Notes: generated by a model not told the origin, from the letters alone. DNA of 64,000 nucleotides from RUG14871 sp045539425 (GCA_045539425.1 JAZQFH010000008.1:62001-126000), one strand, 5' to 3'. Shown: positions 43,179-51,119, numbered from the stretch's first letter. Numbers and translations are program-made.

Positions 43179-44009
43179 ATGAACAGATTGGAAATCAGAA
43201 ATCTCCATGTCAGCGTGGAGGGGAAAGAAATATTAAAAGGTGTGGATCTCGAAGTTGCACCTCATGAGATCTGCGCATTGATGGGCCCGAACGGGAACGG
43301 CAAATCCACGCTTCTGGCAGCCATCATGGGACATCCGAAGTATGAAGTCACGGAAGGGGAAATCCTTCTGGACGGACAGGATGTTCTGAAGATGACGGTG
43401 GATGAAAGAAGCCGTGCCGGCCTCTTTCTGGGAATGCAGAATCCGGCGGAAGTACCGGGCGTAAACAACAGCGACTTTTTACGTGCGGCCATCAATTCCC
43501 GCCTGGAATCCCCGCAGCCGCTCTTCGGCTTTATCCGCGAGATGGAAAAGACCATCAAGGAACTGCAGATGAAACCGGACCTCGCACACCGCTATCTGAA
43601 TGAAGGCTTCTCCGGCGGTGAGAAGAAACGCAATGAGATTGTTCAGATGCTCTTGCTCAAACCGGCCATGGCCTTACTGGATGAGATCGACTCCGGTCTG
43701 GACGTTGATGCGATCCAGATTGTTTCGGATGCAATCACAAACTATTACAACAACTCCGATGTTTCGTTACTGGTCATTTCGCACTATCAGCGTTTCTATG
43801 ATCAGCTGAAGCCGACCCGGGCACATGTTCTGATCGACGGAAGAATCGTCATGGACGGCGATGCCTCCCTGATTGAGAAGATCGACAGAGACGGTTATGA
43901 CTGGATCAGTGAACAGTACGGCGTGGAGATCCGCAAGCCGGAAGTCAAACTGGTTTACAGCCTGGGCACATGTGCCGCAAATATAAGGGCGAGAAGAAAT
44001 GGAAAATAA
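43179..44009 (+). CDS. sufC: Fe-S assembly ATPase SufC
   Basis: 276 residues. Walker A GPNGNGKST (about 37-45), signature FSGGEKKRNEIVQ (about 145-157) and Walker B MALLDEIDSGLD (about 166-177) are the SufC-specific forms. It drives the SufBCD scaffold. The C-terminus is about 25 residues longer than usual (VEIRKPEVKLVYSLGT onward) and overlaps sufD by 11 bases. TGT-TATAAT lies at 43142-43150. Confidence 0.97.
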   Translation: MNRLEIRNLHVSVEGKEILKGVDLEVAPHEICALMGPNGNGKSTLLAAIMGHPKYEVTEGEILLDGQDVLKMTVDERSRAGLFLGMQNPAEVPGVNNSDFLRAAINSRLESPQPLFGFIREMEKTIKELQMKPDLAHRYLNEGFSGGEKKRNEIVQMLLLKPAMALLDEIDSGLDVDAIQIVSDAITNYYNNSDVSLLVISHYQRFYDQLKPTRAHVLIDGRIVMDGDASLIEKIDRDGYDWISEQYGVEIRKPEVKLVYSLGTCAANIRARRNGK

Positions 44010-44787
44010 GACATTGGTTTTAGAAAAGGAGAATAAGCAGAATCTTACGCTGGAAGAGAATACGCATATCATTGCGAAAGAGAATTCCAACAGCGTGCTG
44101 ATTCTTGAGGTCCGTAAGGCACAGAAGATCCGTATCGAGATCGAAGTGCGCTCCGGAGCTTTTCTGACGCTCTTTTACAATAACACCTCCCCGGATTACG
44201 AAGTGGAGGAGGAAATCAGCATCTACCGCAACGGGAAGCTGAAGCTGGCGTACTGCGAGCTTGAAAGCAAGAAACTCTCCCGTAAGGCGACCGTAAAGCT
44301 TCTGGAAGAAGGCGCGGAAGTCACTCTGATCAGCGGAGCGATTGCCGACTCTCGAAAGCACCAGGAAATCTTATGCGATCACTATTGCGGTAACACTTCC
44401 AGCAACATGGAAACCTATGGCGTCATTATCAGCGGCGGCGACTATCAGGTCGTAGCCAACGGCAGAATTGAAAAAGGTGCCACCGGCGCAAAGACGCATC
44501 AGACAAGCCGTGTTCTGACGTTTGCCGAAAAGCAGAAGGCGGAAGTGATCCCGATGCTGGAAATTGAGGAAAACGATGTGGAGGCGTCCCATGCGACTTC
44601 CATCGGCCAGCTGGATGAAAACCAGCTGTATTATCTGATGAGCAGGGGAATCACCCAGCAGGAAGCACTGCGTCTGATTTCTCTCGGATATCTCTTACCG
44701 CTCACCAAGGTGGCGGATGATGACAAGCTGCGCCAGTATCTGACTCAGCTGATTGAAAAGAAGGTTGCCGAAGCATGTTTGATGTAG
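43999..44787 (+). CDS. sufD: Fe-S assembly scaffold protein SufD (compact form)
   Basis: 262 residues, much shorter than the usual about 400-450: the N-terminal helical domain is missing and the beta-helix core begins almost at once. The conserved end ASHATSIGQLDENQLYYLMS (about 200-219), with the SufD His, is intact. It partners SufB in the SufBC2D scaffold. It overlaps sufC (11 bases) and sufS (13 bases), so the short form is not a broken frame. Confidence 0.92.
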   Translation: MENKTLVLEKENKQNLTLEENTHIIAKENSNSVLILEVRKAQKIRIEIEVRSGAFLTLFYNNTSPDYEVEEEISIYRNGKLKLAYCELESKKLSRKATVKLLEEGAEVTLISGAIADSRKHQEILCDHYCGNTSSNMETYGVIISGGDYQVVANGRIEKGATGAKTHQTSRVLTFAEKQKAEVIPMLEIEENDVEASHATSIGQLDENQLYYLMSRGITQQEALRLISLGYLLPLTKVADDDKLRQYLTQLIEKKVAEACLM

Positions 44788-45995
44788 AAAAGATCCGGAA
44801 AGATTTTCCGATGATTCAGAATAATCCGCAGCTGATCTATTTTGACAGCGGAGCCACGTCATTTAAGCCGCAGCAGGTGATCGATGCCATCAATCATTTC
44901 TACCTTTACTCCACGGCGAATGTTCACCGCGGGGATTATCCGATCGCCTTTCACACTTCCAAAGCTTATGATGCAGTCCGCTCTAAGGTGGCGAAATTCC
45001 TGAATGCCTCAGAAGAGGAGATCATCTACACCAAAGGCGACACCGACGGGCTGAATATGCTTGCGCTGATGCTGGAAGGGCAGCTGATTCAGGAAGGCGA
45101 CGTGATTCTGACAACGGAGAGCGAGCATGCCAGCAATATCCTGCCCTGGTTTGAAATTGCCAAGCGCAGAAAAGCAGTAATACGCTATATTCCTCTGAGC
45201 GAAGAGGGTGCCGTTACGATGGATGCCTTCCGTTCGGTATTTGATGAGCGTGTCAAAGTCGTTGCCGTGACCCAGGTCTCCAATGTGCTTGGACACATCA
45301 ATCCGATTAAGGAAATGGCGGAACTGATCCACGCGCAGAATGCCTGTCTGATCGTGGACGGAGCGCAGTCGGTTCCGCATATCAAAGTCGATGTGAAAGA
45401 TCTCGACTGCGATTTTCTGGCCTTCAGTGCCCATAAGATGCTGGGACCGAGCGGTGCCGGAATCCTCTACGGGAAAAAGGAATGGCTGGACCGCCTGACA
45501 CCGCTGTATTACGGCGGAGACTCCAATGCCCGCTTCAACCGCGAATGCGATCTGGTGTTAAAGAAGGGCGTACAGCGCTTTGAATCCGGTACCCCGGCAA
45601 TCGAGCAGATCATCGGACTCGGTGCGGCAGTGGATTATTTAAGTGAAATCGGCATGGAAAACATTCATGCCTATGAAAAGGAATTAAGAGACTATCTGGT
45701 CAGTGGAATGCAGAAGCTGGACAATGTGATTCTCTACAACCCGAAGAGCGACACGGGAATCGTTTCCTTCTCTCTGAAGGGAATCTTCTCGCAGGATGTC
45801 GCTTCCTATCTGGGAAGTCAGAACATTGCGGTCCGCAGCGGCAATCACTGTGCCAAACTGGTGAAAGATATTATCGGTATTGATGAAACGCTGCGTGCCA
45901 GCCTGTATTTCTACAATACCAAACAGGAGATCGATACGTTTTTGAATGTTTTGAAGGACACGACACTGGAAAAGTGCATCGATCTGTTTCTTTAG
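44775..45995 (+). CDS. sufS: Cysteine desulfurase SufS
   Basis: 406 residues, class II desulfurase. The PLP lysine lies in SAHKMLGPSG (about 220-229), and the active-site Cys in RSGNHCAKL (about 357-365). It takes sulfur from cysteine and passes it to SufU, encoded next. It overlaps sufD at its start. Confidence 0.97.
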   Translation: MFDVEKIRKDFPMIQNNPQLIYFDSGATSFKPQQVIDAINHFYLYSTANVHRGDYPIAFHTSKAYDAVRSKVAKFLNASEEEIIYTKGDTDGLNMLALMLEGQLIQEGDVILTTESEHASNILPWFEIAKRRKAVIRYIPLSEEGAVTMDAFRSVFDERVKVVAVTQVSNVLGHINPIKEMAELIHAQNACLIVDGAQSVPHIKVDVKDLDCDFLAFSAHKMLGPSGAGILYGKKEWLDRLTPLYYGGDSNARFNRECDLVLKKGVQRFESGTPAIEQIIGLGAAVDYLSEIGMENIHAYEKELRDYLVSGMQKLDNVILYNPKSDTGIVSFSLKGIFSQDVASYLGSQNIAVRSGNHCAKLVKDIIGIDETLRASLYFYNTKQEIDTFLNVLKDTTLEKCIDLFL

Positions 45996-46004
45996 GAGGT
46001 CATT

Positions 46005-46454
46005 ATGTCAGAGTATTTCAAAGACCCGATGATTCTGCGTCAGATTATCATGGATCATTATCAGAATCCGCGTCATCATAAACTGGTGGCTAACGGGAAA
46101 TACAATATGGTGCACATGGCTTCGGAATCCTGCATTGACGATATCAAGGTGGAAGCTTTGATTGAAGACGGAGTGATCCGCGATATCAACTTTGACGGTG
46201 TTGCCTGCACGCTTTCGACTGCCAGCACATCCATCATGACAGATCTTTTGCGTGGAAAAACGACAGAGGAAGCGAAGAAGATCATCGCCGCATATCACAG
46301 GATGATTGAAGGGAACGGCTATGATGTCGATGTTCTGCAGGAAGCGGTCGCGTTCCAGAACACCTATAAGCAGGCGAACCGCATCAAGTGTGCCACCATC
46401 GGCTGGAAAGCGATGGAGGAGCTGATCGAAGAAAGCGAGAAAGCCCATGAATGA
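46005..46454 (+). CDS. sufU: Sulfur-transfer protein SufU
   Basis: 149 residues. The zinc ligands of SufU are all present: Cys and Asp in SCIDDIK (about 43-45), Cys in VACTLSTAS (about 67) and Cys in IKCATIGW (about 129). It accepts persulfide from SufS. AGGAGGT precedes the ATG, and it overlaps sufB by eight bases. Confidence 0.96.
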   Translation: MSEYFKDPMILRQIIMDHYQNPRHHKLVANGKYNMVHMASESCIDDIKVEALIEDGVIRDINFDGVACTLSTASTSIMTDLLRGKTTEEAKKIIAAYHRMIEGNGYDVDVLQEAVAFQNTYKQANRIKCATIGWKAMEELIEESEKAHE

Positions 46455-47856
46455 GAAGATTGAAAAGACGCTGGAAGCGAGCGACAACTATCAGTACGGC
46501 TTCCAGGATGAAGATGTTTCCGTCTTTAACACCGGCAAGGGCCTAAGCCGCGAGGTCGTCGAAGAGATCAGCCGCATCAAAGGGGAACCGGAATGGATGT
46601 TACAGTTCCGCTTAACGGCTTATGAGCACTTTAAGGAGCACCACATGCCGACGTTCGGCCCGTCTCTTGCGGAAGTGGATTTTGATGAATACACCTATTA
46701 CATCAAACCGTCGGAAAGGGTGGAAAAGAGCTGGGACGATGTTCCGGAAACCATCAAGAACACCTTTGACAGATTGGGTATTCCGGAAGCGGAAGCCAAG
46801 TATCTGTCCGGCGTCAGCACGCAGTATGAATCCGAAGTGGTTTATCACAACATGCTGGAAGAAGTCACAAAGAAGGGTGTCATCTTCCTGGATACGGATA
46901 CCGGTTTAAAGAAGTATCCGAAGATTTTTAAAAAGTATTTCGGAAAAGTCATTCCGTATACCGATAACAAGTTTGCGGCCTTAAACTCCGCGGTATGGTC
47001 CGGAGGATCCTTTGTCTACGTGCCGAAGGGTGTGCATCTGGAAAAACCGCTGCAGGCCTATTTCCGTATCAACTCGGAGAATATGGCGCAGTTTGAGCGC
47101 ACGCTGATCATCGTGGATGACGGAGCGGATATCCATTACGTGGAAGGATGCACCGCACCGCAGTACTCCAAGGATTCCCTGCATTCCGGGGTCGTGGAGA
47201 TCTATGTCGGCAAAGGCGCCAAATGCCGCTACAGCACGATTCAGAACTGGTCCAACAATATTCTGAATCTGGTAACCCAGAGAGCGCTTGTCGAAGAGCG
47301 CGGCAGCATGGAATGGGTGGACGGCAACATCGGTTCCCACATCACCATGAAGTATCCGTGCTGTGTGTTAAACGGCGAATATGCCAGAGGAAGCGTGATC
47401 ACGATCGCGGTCGGAAGCCGCAATCAGATTCAGGATTCCGGTGCCAAGATGATCCATCTGGCTCCGCATACTTCCAGCAACATCATATCCAAATCCATCT
47501 CCCGTGCCGGCGGCAAGGCCAACTTCCGCGCCACGGTGCAGCATTCCGCCAAGGCGGATTATGCCAGAACGAAGGTGGAGTGCGATACGCTGTTACTGGA
47601 CCACATCTCATCTTCGGATACGATTCCGACCAATATCAGCTACAACAAGACCAGCACGCTGGAGCATGAAGCCAAGGTTTCCAAAATCTCGGAAGAGCAG
47701 CTCTTCTATCTGATGAGCCGCGGCTTAAGCGAAGCGCAGGCGACGGAAATGATCGTCATGGGCTTCTTGGAACCGTTCACGCGTGAGCTGCCGATGGAAT
47801 ACGCGGTGGAACTCAATCAGCTGATGAAGCTGGAAATGGAAGGATCCATCGGCTAA
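46447..47856 (+). CDS. sufB: Fe-S cluster scaffold SufB
   Basis: 469 residues, full length. Recognisable blocks: the N-terminal EPEWMLQFR, the central AVWSGGSFVYVPKGV, and the C-terminal part with KVECDTLLLDHISSSDT and EHEAKVSKISEEQLFYLMSR. It builds the nascent 4Fe-4S cluster with SufC and SufD. The order sufC-D-S-U-B is the standard Firmicutes one. Its stop overlaps the next gene's start (TAATG). Confidence 0.97.
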   Translation: MNEKIEKTLEASDNYQYGFQDEDVSVFNTGKGLSREVVEEISRIKGEPEWMLQFRLTAYEHFKEHHMPTFGPSLAEVDFDEYTYYIKPSERVEKSWDDVPETIKNTFDRLGIPEAEAKYLSGVSTQYESEVVYHNMLEEVTKKGVIFLDTDTGLKKYPKIFKKYFGKVIPYTDNKFAALNSAVWSGGSFVYVPKGVHLEKPLQAYFRINSENMAQFERTLIIVDDGADIHYVEGCTAPQYSKDSLHSGVVEIYVGKGAKCRYSTIQNWSNNILNLVTQRALVEERGSMEWVDGNIGSHITMKYPCCVLNGEYARGSVITIAVGSRNQIQDSGAKMIHLAPHTSSNIISKSISRAGGKANFRATVQHSAKADYARTKVECDTLLLDHISSSDTIPTNISYNKTSTLEHEAKVSKISEEQLFYLMSRGLSEAQATEMIVMGFLEPFTRELPMEYAVELNQLMKLEMEGSIG

Positions 47857-48182
47857 TGGAAATCTCGAAATATCAGAAGCTGGCACTAAAGACGCTGAAT
47901 CCAAAACTTGAGGGACAGGATGTTCTGATCAACGGCGTGATGGGGCTTTGCGGAGAGAGCGGGGAGGCAATCGACATTGTCAAGAAGCATCTCCATCAAG
48001 GCCATCCGCTGGATAAGGAACATCTGAAAGAGGAGCTCGGAGATATCGCCTGGTATCTTGCGACGACATCCTATGCACTCGGGTATGATCTTGAGGAAGT
48101 GCTCTCGGACAACATCGCCAAGCTTCAGAAACGCTTTCCCGAAGGCTTCTCCGAAGAGGATTCCCTGAAGCGGGAAAAATAG
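47856..48182 (+). CDS. MazG-like nucleotide pyrophosphohydrolase
   Basis: 108 residues, all-alpha NTP pyrophosphatase fold. GLCGESGEAIDIVKKHLHQG (about 31-50) and EELGDIAWYLATT (about 59-71) carry the four acidic magnesium ligands (ExxE...ExxD). It likely hydrolyses abnormal dNTPs or NTPs. It is the last gene of the suf operon by a one-base overlap and is followed by the operon terminator; the functional link to Fe-S assembly is unclear. Confidence 0.9.
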   Translation: MEISKYQKLALKTLNPKLEGQDVLINGVMGLCGESGEAIDIVKKHLHQGHPLDKEHLKEELGDIAWYLATTSYALGYDLEEVLSDNIAKLQKRFPEGFSEEDSLKREK

Positions 48183-48192
48183 AAAAACACAG

Positions 48193-48223
48193 GGCTGCGG
48201 AAGTACTCACCGCAGCCTTTTTC
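48193..48223 (+). terminator. Terminator of the suf operon
   Basis: An 8-bp GC-rich stem GGCTGCGG / CCGCAGCC with a 9-base loop, then TTTTT. Confidence 0.95.
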
Positions 48224-48298
48224 TGTGGAGAAAACAGGCAGGATTATGTTAAAATAATATTTAGTCATTAAGTTATTATCATTTGGAGGTAAATGAAA

Positions 48299-49078
48299 AT
48301 GAGTAGTGTTTATTCCCCGGACAGAGAATATCATATTGCCATGCGCCCGGGAGATGTCGGTAAGTATGTGATCTTACCGGGAGATCCGAAGCGCTGTGCG
48401 AAAATTGCCGAACATTTTGAAGATGCGAAACTGATTGCCGACAACCGTGAATACGTCACCTATACCGGTTATCTTGACGGTGTGAAAGTCAGCGTGACTT
48501 CCACGGGTATCGGCGGACCGAGTGCATCCATCGCCATGGAAGAACTGGTACACCTCGGAGCGGATACGTTTATCCGTGTCGGAACCAGCGGCGGTATGGC
48601 ACTGGATGTGGAAGGCGGAGACCTGGTCATTGCGAATGGCGCCATCCGTGCGGAAGGAACTTCCAAGGAATATGTTCCGATCGAATTCCCGGCCGTTGCC
48701 AATATCGACATCGTCAATGCCTTAGTTCAGGCTGCGAAAAACCGCAACCAGAAGTATCATGTCGGCGTTGTCGAATGCAAGGACTCCTACTATGGCCAGC
48801 ATGAGCCGGAAAAGAAACCGGTCAGCTATGAGCTTCTTAACCGCTGGGATGCCTGGTGCAGAGCCGGTGCGAAAGCCAGTGAGATGGAAAGTGCGGCGCT
48901 CTTTATCGTCGCCAGCGTTCTGAATGTCCGCTGCGGTACGGTGTTACTCTGCTGCGGCAACCAGGAAAGACGGAAACTGCAGATGGAAGACCATATCGTT
49001 CACGATACGGGCGAAGCGATTGCGACGGCGATTGAAGCTCTGCGCATCCTGATCAAAGAGGATCAGAAGAAGCAGTAA
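48299..49078 (+). CDS. udp: Uridine phosphorylase
   Basis: 259 residues from the ATG at 48299, which stands eight bases after GGAGGT; the ATG at 48293 is too close. PNP/UDP family motifs: ILPGDPKRC (about 25-33), STGIGGPSASIAMEEL (about 66-81), RVGTSGG (about 92-98) and EMESAALF (about 195-202). The DSYYGQHEPE segment is like that of Udp rather than PNP. It splits uridine to uracil and ribose 1-phosphate. Confidence 0.9.
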   Translation: MSSVYSPDREYHIAMRPGDVGKYVILPGDPKRCAKIAEHFEDAKLIADNREYVTYTGYLDGVKVSVTSTGIGGPSASIAMEELVHLGADTFIRVGTSGGMALDVEGGDLVIANGAIRAEGTSKEYVPIEFPAVANIDIVNALVQAAKNRNQKYHVGVVECKDSYYGQHEPEKKPVSYELLNRWDAWCRAGAKASEMESAALFIVASVLNVRCGTVLLCCGNQERRKLQMEDHIVHDTGEAIATAIEALRILIKEDQKKQ

Positions 49079-49080
49079 TT

Positions 49081-49219
49081 TCACATTATTTCACATAATT
49101 CTGTGATATTTTGGCGGTATTTATCGGATATATTATAGGTGTAAGCAAGATATAGCTTACCTGTATGAATCCTCTTCTCCTGCTAAAATATTAGTATCAT
49201 ACAGATTCTATCCCCTTAT
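49081..49219 (+). repeat. Long intergenic repeat, copy 1 (regulatory region plus RNA gene)
   Basis: About 139 bases align with 49846-49987 nearly end to end: TCACA repeats, TTGGCGG, ATTTATCGG, TATATT, then the transcribed part. Only two copies are seen in the window, one on each side of the YbjQ-family gene, in the same orientation. Confidence 0.9.
49091..49134 (+). promoter_or_regulatory. Promoter region of RNA copy 1
   Basis: TCACA occurs at 49081 and 49091, ten bases apart; the second forms TCACA-N6-TGTGA (49091-49106). TTGGCG (49111-49116) and the -10 candidate TATATT (49129-49134) follow. No good -35 lies 17 bases upstream of TATATT, which suggests an activator-dependent promoter. Confidence 0.55.
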
Positions 49220-49255
49220 AAAGAATTGAAAAGAAAAAGCCGAGAGGCTTTTTTC
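49141..49255 (+). ncRNA. Candidate structured small RNA, copy 1
   Basis: The predicted start G49141 is seven bases past the -10 box. Hairpin 1 is GTAAGC-AAGATATA-GCTTAC (49141-49160). Hairpin 2 is CTGTATGA / TCATACAG (49161-49168 with 49197-49204), whose large loop holds CCTCTTCTCCTGCTAA and a small CTAA-AATA-TTAG hairpin. Then comes single-stranded GATTCTATCCCCTTA, then the terminator AAAAAGCC-GAGA-GGCTTTTT (49234-49253). Hairpin 2 shows a compensatory change against copy 2. There is no sizeable ORF. The pyrimidine-rich segments resemble anti-Shine-Dalgarno seeds of regulatory RNAs. Confidence 0.7.
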
Positions 49256-49281
49256 TTATGTTTGGAAGGTTGGATGGGTAG

Positions 49282-49287
49282 TATAAT
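49282..49287 (+). promoter_or_regulatory. -10 box of the YbjQ-family gene
   Basis: A perfect TATAAT stands 26 bases before the ATG at 49314, after the terminator of RNA copy 1, so the gene has its own promoter. Confidence 0.65.
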
Positions 49288-49313
49288 AGAAATAGAAAAG
49301 AGGTGTTTTTATC

Positions 49314-49844
49314 ATGATCGATGACAGAAAATACGCTTTTTACTGTCCGAAATGCGAAAAGGGATTCTATAAGCTTCCCGGTGAATATCACTGCCAGACG
49401 TGCGGGACGCCGCTTCTCTCACTCAATCTGAGTAAGGAAGACTTCGAGAGTCTGAAAGAGGAAGAGCGGAATCTGAAGATCCGCGAAGCGAAAAAGGCAG
49501 CGCGGGAAATCAGAAGAAATCAACTGGAGCAGATGATCATCACCACGACGCCCATCATTGAGAATCATCCGATACAGAGTTATCTCGGGATCGTAAGCGG
49601 GGAAATCAGCGAAGGCGTGAGTGCCCTGCGTGAGTTTTCCATGGGCTTTACGGGGATCCTCGGAGGACGTGACGATTCCTTTGAGGAATGCGTGATCCGC
49701 TGCCGCAAAGATGCCGTAAACGAGATGAAAGAGCGCGCTTTGGATCTTGGCGCAAATGCGGTTGTCGGCGTGAAAATCGACTATGAGAGCTTTGGCGGCT
49801 TCTTACTGGTCAATGCGACGGGCACAGCGGTCATCGTGGAATGA
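49314..49844 (+). CDS. Zinc-ribbon plus YbjQ-family protein
   Basis: 176 residues. CPKCEKG (about 11-17) and CQTCGTP (about 29-35) form a zinc ribbon. A charged helix follows (about 42-75), then a YbjQ/DUF74 domain (about 77-176) with VIRCRKDAVNEMKERALDLG and AVVGVKIDYES. YbjQ proteins form pentameric rings of unclear role (once called heavy-metal-binding). AGAGGTG precedes the ATG. It is enclosed by the two RNA copies, which makes it a possible target or partner. Confidence 0.88.
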   Translation: MIDDRKYAFYCPKCEKGFYKLPGEYHCQTCGTPLLSLNLSKEDFESLKEEERNLKIREAKKAAREIRRNQLEQMIITTTPIIENHPIQSYLGIVSGEISEGVSALREFSMGFTGILGGRDDSFEECVIRCRKDAVNEMKERALDLGANAVVGVKIDYESFGGFLLVNATGTAVIVE

Positions 49845-49845
49845 T

Positions 49846-49987
49846 TCACATAATTTCACATTTTTCCGTGATATTTTGGCGGGATTTATCGGTTATATTG
49901 TAAGTGTAAGCAAGATATAGCTTACCTGTACGTAAACCTCTTCTCCTGCTAATTATAAAAATAGTCGTACAGATTCTATCCCCTTAT
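49846..49987 (+). repeat. Long intergenic repeat, copy 2
   Basis: Aligns with copy 1 over about 142 bases. TCACA repeats are again ten bases apart (49846, 49856), with the same six-base spacing to CGTGA, the same TTGGCGG and TATATT positions, and the same RNA core. Confidence 0.9.
49856..49899 (+). promoter_or_regulatory. Promoter region of RNA copy 2
   Basis: TCACA-N6-CGTGA (49856-49871), TTGGCG (49876-49881) and TATATT (49894-49899) lie at exactly the same relative distances as in copy 1. Confidence 0.55.
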
Positions 49988-50057
49988 TTTAGAAGGCGAA
50001 AGCCGGACGTCATTCAAAAATGACAGAGTAAGAGAGTCCTGAAAAGGGCTCTCTTTT
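49906..50057 (+). ncRNA. Candidate structured small RNA, copy 2
   Basis: Hairpin 1 is identical to copy 1 (49906-49925). Hairpin 2 is CTGTACG / CGTACAG (49926-49932 with 49966-49972); the T-A pair of copy 1 is a C-G pair here. Its loop keeps CCTCTTCTCCTGCTAA. GATTCTATCCCCTTAT follows. The 3' end is longer than in copy 1: an extra hairpin GTCATT-CAAA-AATGAC (50009-50024) and a different terminator AAGAGAGTCC / GGGCTCTCTT (50030-50055). A conserved core with divergent tails suggests selection on the 5' half. Confidence 0.7.
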
Positions 50058-50072
50058 CCTTTCTTGATGTGC

Positions 50073-50078
50073 TATAAT
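50073..50078 (+). promoter_or_regulatory. Extended -10 box placing the start at the NUDIX ATG
   Basis: TGC-TATAAT (50070-50078) ends six bases before the ATG at 50085; the earlier in-frame codons lie in the promoter itself. Confidence 0.7.
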
Positions 50079-50084
50079 CGGAGC

Positions 50085-50606
50085 ATGATCATCAAACGGT
50101 TTTATGACGATTTATATGACTTTCAGGAAACGACGCACATCCGCCACACCGCCAGGGCACTGGCCAAAGATGAGGCGGGACGGTTTGTTTTTCTGAGAAT
50201 CCAGGGGGAAGACATGTTCGGCAAGCGCGACCATCTGGAAACCTGCGGCGGCGGTATGGAAGAAAATGAATCGCCGGAAGAAACGCTGCGCAGGGAAGTG
50301 ATGGAAGAGCTCGGCTACCAAATAAAAAAAGCGGTTCCTCTTGGAACCATCATTGATGAATATCATCTGATACAGCGGGAAACGTATTCCCATTTCTTCT
50401 ACTGCGAACTGGATACCTCCGTGCACTACGCACCGCAGTGGACGGACCTGGAGAAAACTCTCTTAAAGGATGCGGTGCATCTGAGTGTTGAAGAAGCGCT
50501 GCATGAGCTCAAATTCCATCAGGTCGGAAAGGTCGGCACCATCGTTCAGCGCAGGGATCTCTTTGCGCTACGCTATCTGATCGACCACTTTCCTGATCTG
50601 GTATAA
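50085..50606 (+). CDS. NUDIX hydrolase
   Basis: 173 residues from the ATG at 50085. The Nudix box is complete: G-x5-E-x7-R-E-x-x-E-E-x-G runs from GGGMEENESPEETLRREV to MEELGY (about 55-78). It cleaves nucleoside diphosphates linked to another group; the substrate is unknown. It is apparently leaderless. Its 3' end overlaps the converging mnmM gene by 39 bases. Confidence 0.92.
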   Translation: MIIKRFYDDLYDFQETTHIRHTARALAKDEAGRFVFLRIQGEDMFGKRDHLETCGGGMEENESPEETLRREVMEELGYQIKKAVPLGTIIDEYHLIQRETYSHFFYCELDTSVHYAPQWTDLEKTLLKDAVHLSVEEALHELKFHQVGKVGTIVQRRDLFALRYLIDHFPDLV

Positions 50607-51119
50607 AACCGGCGCGTCGTGGCGGTCTTCATACGTATAGCTGCGCTCGACCCTGGCGTTTTTAAGCTCCGGCAGAATCTTTAAGAATTCGGAATGTTCC
50701 CTGGCGCCTTCGCTGTGGCCGATATAAAAGACAAGAAACAGGCATTTGTCTGACTTCAATAGGGCAAGTGCCTTTTTTATCGCAACAAAGGTGCTCTCCC
50801 ATATGGTCGTGATGCTCTCATCTCCCTTGGGCAGATAGCCGAGGTTAAAGATCACGGCGTCAACTGCTTCCTTCACATAGCTGTCCATCTCTGCATGAGA
50901 GGCGAGGATCAGAGTGACGTTTGAACAGTCCTGCACTTTTTCACGGGTATGTTCCAGTGCTTCTTTCTGTATGTCAAAGGCGTAGACCTTTTGGGCATTC
51001 TGCGCCAGAAAGAGCGTGTCAAAGCCGTTTCCCATGGTCGCATCGATCACGACACTGTCGGAATCGATCTCTTCCAAAAGCCAGCGGTGAGCAACGGTAT
51101 TAATATTCTCGGGTCTCAT
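50568..51119 (-). CDS. mnmM: tRNA methyltransferase MnmM (YtqB family)
   Basis: 183 residues from the ATG at 51119 (AGGGAAAG upstream). SAM-binding motif I is VVIDATMGNGFDT (about 23-35), YAFDIQKEAL follows, and the family hallmark FNLGYLPKGD is near 103-112. In Bacillus, YtqB/MnmM completes the methylation of nm5s2U34 in tRNA. It overlaps the upstream radical SAM gene by 20 bases, the same pairing as Bacillus ytqA-ytqB. Confidence 0.92.
   Translation of the reverse strand: MRPENINTVAHRWLLEEIDSDSVVIDATMGNGFDTLFLAQNAQKVYAFDIQKEALEHTREKVQDCSNVTLILASHAEMDSYVKEAVDAVIFNLGYLPKGDESITTIWESTFVAIKKALALLKSDKCLFLVFYIGHSEGAREHSEFLKILPELKNARVERSYTYEDRHDAPVLYQIRKVVDQIA

Noticed and set aside
49141..49255. 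RNA copy 1 as 6S RNA or tmRNA
   Set aside because: It lacks the long rod with central bubble of 6S and the tRNA-like ends of tmRNA, and is too short.
49081..50057. Repeat pair as a transposon, CRISPR or simple duplication scar
   Set aside because: There is no transposase, terminal inverted repeat or target duplication. Conserved promoter spacing and a compensatory base change point to an RNA gene.
50064..50084. Earlier in-frame start for the NUDIX gene
   Set aside because: These codons are the promoter itself (TGC-TATAAT), so they cannot be on the transcript.
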